From: JAIVJM01 sp963816985
Lineage (GTDB): Bacteria; Acidobacteriota; Blastocatellia; Pyrinomonadales; Pyrinomonadaceae
Reading direction: 5' to 3'
DNA length: 64,000 nucleotides
NCBI GenBank assembly: GCA_963816985.1
Contig: CAWFMF010000004.1
Location: 3,038,001 to 3,102,000 of the forward strand
Shown here: piece by piece, positions 56,360-64,000 of the stretch
Layout of the letters: each line of letters opens with the position of its first letter
Numbering within the stretch: position 1 is the stretch's first letter
The notes under the pieces: model-generated
Databases searched by the model: none
What the model was told of the DNA's origin: nothing
The model's input: the letters and a program-made list of their open reading frames with translations, nothing else
Program-made: the position numbers and the translations under genes

Positions 56360-56690
56360 AATACTTTCTGACTCCTCGTCGAAACGGCTGCTTCCGTGCG
56401 CGCCCGTGTTCGTGAAATTGTCCCGCAATCCCTTCGCCAGAAGAACCTTTAGCCGGGGAGGATGGCGTGCGGTTCGAGAAACTCCCGAACCTTAAAACGG
56501 CAGCAGTATAAACACATCGCCGCGCGACTTCCAGCCTTATTGTCGAGTAAAAGACGCGCCGCGCCCGCCCGACTTCACGTTCTATAATTTCCGCCGCATT
56601 CATTCTACAATCCCTCCCGCGCCCGCGCCCGCGACTTGGGTCGCCGGGCACACGCGGGAGCCGGAAGGATTGCACGGTCGAGGACTGGAT

Positions 56691-57014
56691 ATGATTGAAC
56701 TCTATTTTATCTTCTATCGCATCCCCAAAATGATGAGCCGCCTCGCGAGGGAACAGAACCAAAGCCCCTGGAAGTGGAGCCTGCTCGCCATCGCCGCGTG
56801 GATCGGCGGCGAGTTAGTCGTCGCGGTCATCTTAGGCATCTTCTACGGGGTGGGGGTCGAGTTTTGGGGGTGGCCTGAGAATGAGCCCGCACTCTTCACC
56901 CTCCTGCTCTACATTTCATCTCTCGCCGCCGCCATCGGGAGCGTCGCTCTCGTCCGGCGCATCCTCACGAACCGGAAGGAGTTCCCGCCTCCGCCTCCGC
57001 CGCAAAGGTATTGA
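56691..57014 (+). CDS. Two-helix membrane protein of unknown function
   Basis: This is 107 residues from the ATG at 56691 (MIELYFIFYRIPKMMSRLAR) with two membrane helices (SLLAIAAWIGGELVVAVILG; FTLLLYISSLAAAIGSVALV) and a Pro-rich end. No family is recognised. It is divergent from the zinc-ribbon gene. Confidence 0.7.
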   Translation: MIELYFIFYRIPKMMSRLAREQNQSPWKWSLLAIAAWIGGELVVAVILGIFYGVGVEFWGWPENEPALFTLLLYISSLAAAIGSVALVRRILTNRKEFPPPPPPQRY

Positions 57015-57142
57015 GTGCCTGCCCCCTCGCCGCACGTATTTAGTGTGCTGCCCGGCGGGTCGTCCGATGGACGGGGCTGCGAAGAACGAATATAATTCAA
57101 GCCCTGTCTAAACGAGCGCCCGTTTCGAGCCGGAGAGAACCT

Positions 57143-58273
57143 TTGCCAGCCCGTACAGCCGAACAAGTCGCGCAGAAGAATGTCGGTCGGCGGATGCCTC
57201 CGGGCGGGCCGCGACGCGCGCGCGCGGCGCACCCGCGAATGCCCTCGACCGTCGGCTACATGGTCGCGGCGGGCGGGCTCTCGTTCGGCCTCTTCCTCGT
57301 CATCTGGTTCGTGCTGCGCGCCGACGGCGACGAAGCGCCGTGGATTCCGGCGGGGCTCGCCGCCGGGTTCGTCATCCTCATCGCCGCCGCCGCGCGCGAG
57401 ATAGTCATGCGCCGCGCGTGGGCGCGCTACACGCGCGAGCTGGAACACGAGATGCGAGGCGGCGACGTGCAGCCGCGACCTCCGATGAAGACCGCCTCGG
57501 CTTCGGCCTCGGCCCCGGCGGGCAACTGGTCGAGCATGCAGGGCTCCGTCGCCGCGCTCCGCGCGCTCCAGCAAAGGCTCGCGGAACTCGACGCGGCGGG
57601 CACGACGCCCGAAGCGCACCTCGAAGCCTACCGCCTCTGCGAGCAGTACCTCGCCAACTCGGAAGAGACCCTGCGCACTTCGGGCGGCGGCAACGAGATG
57701 CGCGTCGCGTTGCGTTCGGGGCAGGAGCGCGTGCGCGTGCAGCAGAAGAAGCACCTTCTGGGCTGGGCGCGCGGCGAGGCGACGCGACTGACGCAGGACG
57801 CGCAGCGCCGCGTCCGCCTCTCCGACCGCATCGAGACGGCGCAGCGCGCGCTCGAAGTTTTGGGCGAGGCGCTCAAGCTCTACCCCGAAGAGCAGGAGTT
57901 GCGCGACTCGTCTCTGGCCGTGCGCAACTTCATCGCCTCGGTCAAGGTCGGCCAGTGGGTCGAGATGGGCGAACGCGCGGCCTTCCGGGGCAAGTACGCG
58001 CGCGCCGTCGCCCGCTACCGCGACGCGCTCTTCTACCTCTCGCGCGCCGACATGGGCGAGGACGCGCGCGAGGAGGCCGCCGCGCGCATCCACCGCGAGA
58101 TAGAATTGCTGCGCGCGCGCATCACGACCATCGAGGCCGGGCTCGACCCGCAGCCCGGCGCGGACGGCGCGGGCGATGCGCGCAAGCGCAAGCCTTCGCC
58201 CGCCGACTTCAGCGTCGGGGCTTCGGACGGCGGCGAAGAGACTGGCTCTAAAAGCCGCAAGCGAAGCGGGTAA
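57143..58273 (+). CDS. Membrane protein with helical TPR-like domain
   Basis: The start is a TTG at 57143 (GGAGAGAA upstream), giving 376 residues. Two membrane helices (YMVAAGGLSFGLFLVIWFVL; WIPAGLAAGFVILIAAAARE) precede a cytosolic helical domain of about 230 residues (QGSVAALRALQQRLAELDAA; TAQRALEVLGEALKLYPEEQ; AFRGKYARAVARYRDALFYL) whose repeats resemble TPRs. It ends in a Lys/Arg-rich tail. No family is recognised. Confidence 0.72.
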   Translation: MPARTAEQVAQKNVGRRMPPGGPRRARAAHPRMPSTVGYMVAAGGLSFGLFLVIWFVLRADGDEAPWIPAGLAAGFVILIAAAAREIVMRRAWARYTRELEHEMRGGDVQPRPPMKTASASASAPAGNWSSMQGSVAALRALQQRLAELDAAGTTPEAHLEAYRLCEQYLANSEETLRTSGGGNEMRVALRSGQERVRVQQKKHLLGWARGEATRLTQDAQRRVRLSDRIETAQRALEVLGEALKLYPEEQELRDSSLAVRNFIASVKVGQWVEMGERAAFRGKYARAVARYRDALFYLSRADMGEDAREEAAARIHREIELLRARITTIEAGLDPQPGADGAGDARKRKPSPADFSVGASDGGEETGSKSRKRSG

Positions 58274-58518
58274 GACGCGACGGGCGGGCGGCACTGGATT
58301 GGTATTCCCCGCCTTTTGTGCGACAATCTGGGCCTCTTCAGCTAACGGCCCGACCCCTCGCGGACAGGATTTAAGAAGGCCGGAGCGGAAAAGTTTCAGG
58401 CCCGCCGGGCAGCCGCGAGTCGCACGCCCGGCATCTACACAGTTTCGTCAAAGCTTCGAGGCGGACGTAGATAGAACCCCCGAAACTTTTTGCGTCTCAC
58501 TCCACAGGAAGAAGATAT

Positions 58519-59583
58519 ATGAAAGTCAAAAGCCTTTTCTTCGCGCTCGCCCTCGGCATCGGCTCCGTGCCCGCCGCGCTCGCGCAGCAGAGCGACACCG
58601 CCGCCCCGCCGCCGCAAATCACCAGCGCCGCGGCCAACGTCACCTCGCCGGGCTCCGCGCTCGACGGCATGGGCATCAAGAAGTACCTGCTCGGCCCCGG
58701 CGACATACTCGACCTGCGCGTCTTCAACGAGCCGCAGTTCAACGGGCAGCTCGTCGTGGACGACGAGGGGCGAATCGAAGTCCCCTTCGTGGACACACCC
58801 ATCGTCGCGCAGTGCCGCACCGACCGCGAGATTAGAAAAGAGATCACCGACGCGCTCCTCAAGTACATCAAGAGGCCGCAGGTGAGCCTGCGCGTCACCG
58901 AGATGCGGAGCCGACCGCCCGCGACCGTCTACGGCGCGGTGCGCAGCCCGACGCGCGTGCTGATGCAGAAGCGCACGAAGCTCATCGAAGTGCTGGCCGC
59001 AGCCGGGAGCGTCACGGAGCAGGCGAGCGGCGACATCCAGATTTTCCACACCGCCGAGCTGATGTGCCCCGAGCCGGAGGACGAGGCGCAGTTGGCGGCG
59101 GAGAAGCGCGCGCCCGAGGACTCTCTGGCCCTCCCGTTCACGACCTACAAAATCCTCGACGTGAAGATGGGCAAGACCAACCCCTTGGTCCGCCCCGGCG
59201 ACATCATCCTCGTGCAGGAGGCTTACCCGATCTACGTGACCGGCGCGGTCATCGCCCCCAACAGCCTCTACCTGCGCGAGAATTTGTCGCTCTCGCGCGC
59301 CATCGCGCAGGTCGGGGGGGCGCGCAAAGGCGCGAAGACGGATAAGGTGCGGATCGTGCGGACGAAGCCGGGCGGCGAGTTGGAGCCTGAGATTATCGTC
59401 GCCGACCTCGACGCCATCCGCAAGCAGAAGCAGCCCGACATCGCGCTCAAGCCCTACGACATCATTGACGTGTCGGAAAGCTCGATGTGGTCGCTCAAGA
59501 ACCTGCCGGGGACGCTGCTCGGCTTCGCGCAGGCGGGCGCGCAGAACGTCATCTCGGCGGGCTCCTACAGGGTCATCCAGTAG
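58519..59583 (+). CDS. Polysaccharide export protein (Wza/GumB-like)
   Basis: This 354-residue exported protein (signal SLFFALALGIGSVPAALAQ) carries the PES domain (LLGPGDILDLRVFNEPQFNG; VDDEGRIEVPFVDTP; TDALLKYIKRPQVSLRV) and two SLBB domains (VYGAVRSPTRVLMQKRTKLI; VTGAVIAPNSLYLRENLSLS). These form the periplasmic ring and gate of outer-membrane export channels for polysaccharide. No lipobox Cys is obvious. Other capsule genes are not nearby. A terminator follows at 59616. Confidence 0.92.
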   Translation: MKVKSLFFALALGIGSVPAALAQQSDTAAPPPQITSAAANVTSPGSALDGMGIKKYLLGPGDILDLRVFNEPQFNGQLVVDDEGRIEVPFVDTPIVAQCRTDREIRKEITDALLKYIKRPQVSLRVTEMRSRPPATVYGAVRSPTRVLMQKRTKLIEVLAAAGSVTEQASGDIQIFHTAELMCPEPEDEAQLAAEKRAPEDSLALPFTTYKILDVKMGKTNPLVRPGDIILVQEAYPIYVTGAVIAPNSLYLRENLSLSRAIAQVGGARKGAKTDKVRIVRTKPGGELEPEIIVADLDAIRKQKQPDIALKPYDIIDVSESSMWSLKNLPGTLLGFAQAGAQNVISAGSYRVIQ

Positions 59584-59615
59584 CCCACGAGCGCCTTTCC
59601 CTTTAAGGCTTCAAG

Positions 59616-59649
59616 AGAGGCTGGCCGCGCCGACGGTCAGCCTCTTTTT
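59616..59649 (+). terminator. Intrinsic terminator of the export gene
   Basis: AGAGGCTG (616-623) pairs with CAGCCTCT (638-645), followed by TTTT. Confidence 0.75.
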
Positions 59650-59751
59650 CTTGCGCGGCGGGCGCGTCGTCGGGGCGGCTCGCCGCCGGGCGGGCGCGTG
59701 TGGTAAATTACCGTTTTTGCCGGGTCACGAAATTTTCAGGAGAGTTTATCC

Positions 59752-60081
59752 ATGAGTCGAAACGCGAAGAGAACCACCGCCCTGCGCTCGCGCCGCAAGA
59801 GCCGCAAGTCAATATACATCAGCCTCGTCGCCGTCGCCGTCATCATCGTGCTGCTGTGGCAGGAGCAGGTGGCCCTGCTCTACGTGCTCGCCACCCTGAG
59901 CGTCGCCGGGCTTTTGACCATCGTCGCCTTCGCAGACCTCCACGGCGCACGCCAGAGCCCGGCGGGCTCCGCGCCGTTTGACGACTCGGCGGCCATCGCC
60001 GACGGGACGACGGGCGTCTCTTCCTCGGTGACGCGCGGCCCCGTCGCGCCCCGCGTCGCACGGAAACCCCGGAAACGCTAA
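59752..60081 (+). CDS. Small membrane protein, 109 residues
   Basis: The ATG at 59752 follows AGGAGAGTTTATCC. A basic start (RNAKRTTALRSRRKSRKS) precedes two membrane helices (IYISLVAVAVIIVLLW; VALLYVLATLSVAGLLTIVA) and a Ser/Arg-rich tail. No family is recognised. Confidence 0.7.
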   Translation: MSRNAKRTTALRSRRKSRKSIYISLVAVAVIIVLLWQEQVALLYVLATLSVAGLLTIVAFADLHGARQSPAGSAPFDDSAAIADGTTGVSSSVTRGPVAPRVARKPRKR

Positions 60082-60124
60082 ATCTTTCGCGGCCCGCCAT
60101 CAGGGCCGATGACAAGCCTTAAAA

Positions 60125-60197
60125 GCCCCGGCAGGGGAGCAAGAGCCCGCGCGCCGAACACGGACGCGCGGCTTCTCGCGGCCCTGCCGGGGTTTTC
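60125..60197 (+). terminator. Hairpin with T-run after the small membrane gene
   Basis: CCCCGGCAGGG (126-136) pairs with CCCTGCCGGGG (182-192), followed by TTTTCTT. The loop contains a second GCGCG-rich hairpin. Confidence 0.65.
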
Positions 60198-60314
60198 TTG
60201 TCAGAACCGCTCGCGGTAGCGGGCGGGTGTTGGTGACATTAAGACTCGCCCACGACGGCAGGCATGTGTCGGCAAAATTGATACCCGCCCGCTACCGCAG
60301 GCGGTTCTGACAAG
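60197..60314. repeat. GAACCGCTCGCGGTAGCGG inverted repeat
   Basis: The arms 197-228 and 283-314 are inverted copies with a few mismatches and a 54-base loop. The arm is a relative of the GTACCGCGAGCGGTAGCG family. It separates the small membrane gene from the metalloprotease gene. Confidence 0.8.
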
Positions 60315-60329
60315 AAAGAAAGATTCTGT

Positions 60330-60359
60330 TTGAAGTGGCGGCGTCCGTCTTGGTATGAT
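60330..60359 (+). promoter_or_regulatory. Sigma-70-like promoter of the metalloprotease gene
   Basis: TTGAAG (330-335) and TATGAT (354-359) are 18 bases apart, giving a leader of about 100 bases. Confidence 0.45.
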
Positions 60360-60465
60360 GTTTGTGCTGCCCGACAGGAGGCAGCGCCCCCGTCCGTTCT
60401 CCGAAGTTTGCTCTCCTCATCGTAGAAGCCTCAGAATTCCAGACTAAATCTTTCAGAGGGTAATC

Positions 60466-62643
60466 ATGCGTCTTATTACAAGGTTGCTGCTGCTTGCGGC
60501 GCTCGTCGTCGCGCCGGTTCTGCCCGCGCGTTCCTATACTCTCCAGTTCACGGGCACGAACGCCGCGACGCAAGTCCGCTGGACAACCAAGACCATCACC
60601 GTGGCTCTTTCGAGCTCGCTCACGACCCAACAGAGTTTCATCAAGCCGGGCAGCGACGTGGTGGGCGCGGCGCGCAGGGCCCTGGCGCGCTGGTCGCAGG
60701 CCGCCGACATCGAGTTCAACGTCGTCGCCTCTTCGCCGAATCAGACGATGGTGCAGGACGGCGTGAGTTTGATAACGGTCGCGCCGTCTAACGCCTCGGA
60801 GTTCACGAACGGCACGACGCCGGGCCGCGCGCGCGTCTTCTTCGACTCGACCGGAGCAATCTTCGAAGCCGACCTCGCCGTCAACCCGAACATCGCGCGG
60901 CGCGACCCCTTCACGGGCGGCATCGTTTCGAGCTTCTTCTCGACCGACGGGACGGACGGCAGCTACGACCTCGAAACTACCTTCGTCCACGAGATAGGTC
61001 ACATGCTCGGCCTCGAACATTCGGGCGTGCTCGCGGCCTCGATGCAGCCGCGTCAGGGAGTCAACGGCACGCACGGTTTGCCCGCGCAGAACGTCCGCAC
61101 GCTTTCGAGCGACGACGTGGCGGGCGCGCGCTCGATCTACGGCCCGCGCAACGGCCTGGGACGCATCGAGGGAACCGTCACTTACGCGGGCGGGCCGGCG
61201 GCCTTCGGCGCGCACGTCTGGGCCGAGGACGTGGCGACGGGGCGCGTCGTCGCCGGCAACGTCGCACTGCCCAACGGCTTCTACCGCATTGACAGCCTCC
61301 CGCCGGGGCAGTACCGCGTGGTCGCCGAATACCTTGACGAGCCCGTGGCCGGGAATCAAATCGCCTCGCGCAGCGGCGCGTATCAGGGTCTCTCCTCGAC
61401 GAGCACCGCGCCCTTCATCACGACCGAGGCGGGGACGGCCACCGTCGCGGCTGACGCGGCGACCCCTCTCAGCTTCGGCGTGCAGGGCGGCGTCGTTCCC
61501 TTCAACCCGACCTTCGTCGGCCTCGCCAGCGGCGGGATGCTCTCGACCACGCCCGTCCCGCTCGTCCCCGGCCAGACGACAACGCTCATGGTCGGCGGCG
61601 ACAACCTCGGCGTGGTCAACGCCGTGACGTTGAACTCGCCTTTCATCAACGTCTCGAACGTGCAGGACGTGGCGGGCTTCGGCATCCCCGTCTTGAGCTT
61701 CGACGTGACTTTGAGCGTCGTCACGCCGCCCGGCGACTACAGCATCCGCCTGCAATCGGGCACGGGACAAATCTCTTACATGTCGGGCGCGGTGACGGTT
61801 GACCTGCCGAACGGCACGGCGGCGACGGGCGCGAACCTGATTGACAACGCGCAGTTCTTCGTCGCGCAGCACTACCGGGATTTCCTCTCGCGCGAGCCGG
61901 ACGCGGGCGGCCTCGCCTTCTGGACGAACGAGATAACTTCGTGCGGCTCGAACGCTTCGTGCATCGCCAACAAACGGGTGAACGTCTCGGCGGCCTTCTT
62001 CCTCTCAATCGAGTTTAAAGAGACGGGTTACTTCGTCTATCGCATGTACAAGGCGGCCTTCGGCGACGCCGTGGGGCAGGCGACCGTCGGCGGCGTTTTG
62101 ACGAACATCCCCGTCCCCGTCGTTCGTATCAACGAGTTCTTCCCGGACACGCAGCGCATCGGTCGGGGCGTCGTGGTCGGCGTCGGCAACTGGCCCGCGC
62201 AGCTCGACGCGAACAAGCAGGCTTTCGCGCAGGAGTTCGTCATCCGCCCCGAATTCGTCGCGCGCTACCCGCCGGGGATGAGCCCGACGCAGTTCGTGGA
62301 CGCCCTCAACGCGAACGCGGGGAACGTGCTCGACGCGGACGAACGCGCGCTGTTGATTAGCGAGCTGAACTCCAATAACAACAACACGGGTCGTGCCTCT
62401 GTGCTCCGCAAAGTCGCCGAGGATGTAGACCTCTTCAACGCCGAACTCAACAGGGCGTTCGTCCTGATGCAGTTCTTCGGCTACATGCGCCGCAACCCCA
62501 ACGACCCGCCCGACACGAACCACAGCGGCTACAACTTCTGGCTCGGCAAGCTCAACGACAATGGTGGCAACTTCGTGCAGGCGCAGATGGTCGAAGCCTT
62601 CATCACCTCCTTCGAGTACAGGGAACGCTTCGGCCCTCGCTAA
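60466..62643 (+). CDS. Secreted matrixin-type metalloprotease with DUF4214 domain
   Basis: This 725-residue protein has a signal peptide (LLLLAALVVAPVLPARS), a matrixin-like zinc protease domain with HEIGHMLGLEHSG (HExxHxxGxxH) near 175-190, and a carboxypeptidase-regulatory-like strand domain (GRIEGTVTYAGGPAAFGAHV). An Ig/IPT-like region follows, then a C-terminal DUF4214 domain (FVAQHYRDFLSREPDAGGLA; FGYMRRNPNDPPDTNHSGYN). DUF4214 occurs in secreted surface proteins. The Met-turn expected after the zinc site may be AASMQPR. It would cut extracellular proteins. Confidence 0.92.
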   Translation: MRLITRLLLLAALVVAPVLPARSYTLQFTGTNAATQVRWTTKTITVALSSSLTTQQSFIKPGSDVVGAARRALARWSQAADIEFNVVASSPNQTMVQDGVSLITVAPSNASEFTNGTTPGRARVFFDSTGAIFEADLAVNPNIARRDPFTGGIVSSFFSTDGTDGSYDLETTFVHEIGHMLGLEHSGVLAASMQPRQGVNGTHGLPAQNVRTLSSDDVAGARSIYGPRNGLGRIEGTVTYAGGPAAFGAHVWAEDVATGRVVAGNVALPNGFYRIDSLPPGQYRVVAEYLDEPVAGNQIASRSGAYQGLSSTSTAPFITTEAGTATVAADAATPLSFGVQGGVVPFNPTFVGLASGGMLSTTPVPLVPGQTTTLMVGGDNLGVVNAVTLNSPFINVSNVQDVAGFGIPVLSFDVTLSVVTPPGDYSIRLQSGTGQISYMSGAVTVDLPNGTAATGANLIDNAQFFVAQHYRDFLSREPDAGGLAFWTNEITSCGSNASCIANKRVNVSAAFFLSIEFKETGYFVYRMYKAAFGDAVGQATVGGVLTNIPVPVVRINEFFPDTQRIGRGVVVGVGNWPAQLDANKQAFAQEFVIRPEFVARYPPGMSPTQFVDALNANAGNVLDADERALLISELNSNNNNTGRASVLRKVAEDVDLFNAELNRAFVLMQFFGYMRRNPNDPPDTNHSGYNFWLGKLNDNGGNFVQAQMVEAFITSFEYRERFGPR

Positions 62644-62667
62644 GAGGACGGTCAGCCGAGAAGCAAT

Positions 62668-62719
62668 AAAAAGGAGAAGGCAGCCGGTCGTCGCTCGACC
62701 CGGCTGCCTTCTCCTTTTT
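62668..62719. terminator. Intrinsic terminator of the metalloprotease gene
   Basis: AAAAAGGAGAAGGCAGCCGG (668-687) pairs perfectly with its complement at 700-719, which ends in TTTTT. It can work in both directions. Confidence 0.85.
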
Positions 62720-62737
62720 ATACCCGCGCCCCAATGT

Positions 62738-62783
62738 AAGAGAGCGGGCCGTGTCGCCCCAAATCGACACCGCCCGCTCTCTT
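62738..62783. terminator. Hairpin between the two protease genes
   Basis: AAGAGAGCGGGCCGTGTCG (738-756) pairs with CGACACCGCCCGCTCTCTT (765-783) with one mismatch. It probably ends the subtilase transcript. Confidence 0.55.
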
Positions 62784-62840
62784 GTCCGTCTGACCGTTGC
62801 GTCGGGTAGGTCGTCAGACGGGGGTTGTTTCCGGCGCTCT

Positions 62841-64000
62841 TCAGAGGGCCGCGCGGTCGCTCATCAGGATGCCGTCCGACATCAGGATGCCGTCGCTCAT
62901 GAGGATGCCGTCCGTCAGGATGATGCCGTCCGACATCAGGATGCCGTCATTCTCATCAGAATCCCGTCCGACATCAAGATGCCGTCCGTGAGGATGATCC
63001 CGTCGCCGCCGACCTTCACCGCGTCCGACATCAGGATGCCGTCCGTCAGGATGATGCCGTCGCTCATCAAGATGCCGTCCGACATGAGGATGCCGTCGGT
63101 GAGGATGATGCCGTCCGACATCAGAATCCCATCACCCGTCAGGAGGCCGTCGCTCATCAGAATCCCGTCGGTGAGGATGATGCCGTCCGTCAGGATGATG
63201 CCGTCGCTCATCAGAATCCCGTCGCTCATCAGGATGCCGTCCGACATCAGGATGCCGCTGCCGAGGACGAAGCCGTCGGTGAGGATGATGCCGTCGCTCA
63301 TGAGGATGCCGTCGCTGAGCATGATGCCGTTCAGCAGCACGGGGTTGTTGTTGAAGAGGACGCCGGTCGAGTAGAGGACGCGGTTCGCAGCCGCGACCGT
63401 CTCGCCGCCGATCTTGAACGTGAGCTTAAGCGAGCCGAGCGTCATGCCTTTGCGGAGGATGGGGCTCTCGGCCTTGAGCTTGTCGGCGTTCGGGACGATG
63501 GCGCCCGCCATCTCGACCGCCGCCGCCGTGTTGACCTGACCCGCGCCCTGCTGGAGCACGCTCTGCGAGGCGTTGCCGAAGAGCGAGGCGGGGAGAGCGT
63601 TCGCCGTGCGGAGCAGGGATGCTTTCACGAGGACGGGGGTCAGGGACTTGTTGGCTTCGAGCATCAGGGCGATGGTGCCGCTGACGACCGGGGCCGAAAA
63701 CGAAGTGCCGTAGTAGGTGTAGTAGACGTTGGCGAGCGCGCCGTTGGTCGTTGACTGGACAACGCGGTCGGGGCGCTGCGCGGCGGTGTTGGGCTGCTCC
63801 TGCGACATCGCGGCGACGACGCCGCGGCCCGGCGCGACGAGGTCGGGCTTGGCGATCCCGTCAATGCGGGTCGGGCCTTTGGAGGAGAACTGCGCAATCG
63901 TGTCGTCGGAGCGCTTGATCGTCCCCTGCGAGTCGGTCGCGCCGACCGTGATCGCGTAAGGCGAGTTGCCGGGGCTGTTGATGCTCGCGTAGAGCGCGCG
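62841..64000 (-). CDS. Subtilase (S8) C-terminal half with hexapeptide-repeat tail, frameshifted, cut by window edge
   Basis: The right edge opens inside a subtilisin-like domain: NSPYAITVGATDSQGTIKRS, FSSKGPTRIDGIAKPDLVAP, then the catalytic serine motif GTSFSAPVVSGTIALML. After a spacer with the AGQVNTAAAVEMA helix, 25 or so hexapeptides of type DGILMS or DGIILT follow. In the main frame the reading ends at 62936 with ILMRMTAS. But a 2-base excess at 62947-62951 separates it from five further repeats that run in another frame to a TGA at 62841. The His and Asp of the triad lie outside the window. It should be a secreted protease with a solenoid tail for surface attachment or partner binding. 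Confidence 0.85.
62853..63340 (-). repeat. 18-base tandem repeats encoding DGILMS/DGIILT
   Basis: About 26 units of 18 bases (plus-strand consensus GCCGTCCGACATCAGGAT or GCCGTCCGTCAGGATGAT) run almost without a break. Units are not identical: two main types alternate irregularly and a few differ (DGFVLG, DGLLTG, DAVKVGG). This implies protein-level selection on the repeat rather than simple recent slippage. Confidence 0.9.

Larger units (their letters stand above)
60082..60465. other. Intergenic region with terminator, repeat and promoter
   Basis: The 384 bases contain the terminator-like hairpin at 60125-60197, the inverted repeat at 60197-60314 and the promoter-like pair at 60330-60359. 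I see no gene. Confidence 0.6.

Noticed and set aside
62853..63340. Regular 18-base tandem repeats that could be taken for a CRISPR array.
   Set aside because: There are no unique spacers and the repeats translate into an in-frame hexapeptide within a subtilase.

Overview
The window is about 64 kb of GC-rich bacterial chromosome, densely coded on both strands. I see no rRNA, tRNA, CRISPR array, phage or transposase gene. The content suggests an Acidobacteriota genome, probably class Blastocatellia. The signs are zinc-ribbon Ser/Thr kinases, a VWFA-related secreted protein, DUF4384 and CHAT proteins, DUF4214 and FG-GAP secreted proteins, MsrPQ, a bacilliredoxin-like YtxJ protein, and many intergenic inverted repeats. 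This placement is inferred from family content, not from a marker gene.

Layout. 1-14 kb: 5' end of a tricorn-like protease, AraC regulator, FKBP-TPR isomerase, a PGDYG-like protein, a frameshifted membrane Ser/Thr kinase, a DUF4258/YgiT-like toxin-antitoxin-like pair, an orphan BrnA-like antitoxin, a 2OG-Fe(II) oxygenase, a deleted and fused ABC transporter, a serine hydrolase, a six-repeat lectin-like propeller and an EF-G paralogue. 14-27 kb: a secreted Arg-rich protein, a collagen-like protein with a Cys-rich tail of different base composition, a DsbA-type thioredoxin protein, an SPFH protein with a 51-residue membrane partner, msrP/msrQ, DUF1223, a DCC thioredoxin, a VWFA protein, a macrodomain protein and glucan phosphorylase. 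27-36 kb: small membrane and zinc-ribbon peptides, a diguanylate cyclase, then a co-directional set of Ser/Thr kinase, DUF4384 protein and TPR-CHAT protease, followed by YtxJ and DUF971 proteins. 36-42 kb: a multicopper oxidase, SCO protein and beta-propeller operon, and a large FG-GAP protein. 42-51 kb: a single-domain response regulator, a SemiSWEET, small proteins, a zinc alcohol dehydrogenase, a NtrC-type regulator with its histidine kinase, and two unknown proteins. 51-64 kb: small proteins, ferredoxin FdxA, a TPR protein, an MBL phosphodiesterase, PrsW, zinc-ribbon and membrane proteins, a polysaccharide export protein, a matrixin-DUF4214 protease, and the C-terminal half of a subtilase carrying a long hexapeptide-repeat solenoid.

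Three classes of intergenic element recur. First, two identical 102-bp palindromic copies. Second, at least five relatives of a GTACCGCGAGCGGTAGCG inverted repeat. Third, hairpins whose arms are built from short repeated words (for example AAGTGATAAG) and differ from site to site. Several lie exactly at gene ends or immediately upstream of starts and have supplied the last or first codons of genes.

The strongest candidate for an under-described system is the kinase, DUF4384 and TPR-CHAT set at 28.5-35 kb. The most unusual protein architecture is the DGILMS/DGIILT hexapeptide array of the subtilase at the right edge. Four loci are interrupted (kinase at 4391, ABC transporter at 8734, CHAT at 34263, subtilase at 62947). 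Whether these are assembly errors or real decay cannot be settled from the sequence alone.
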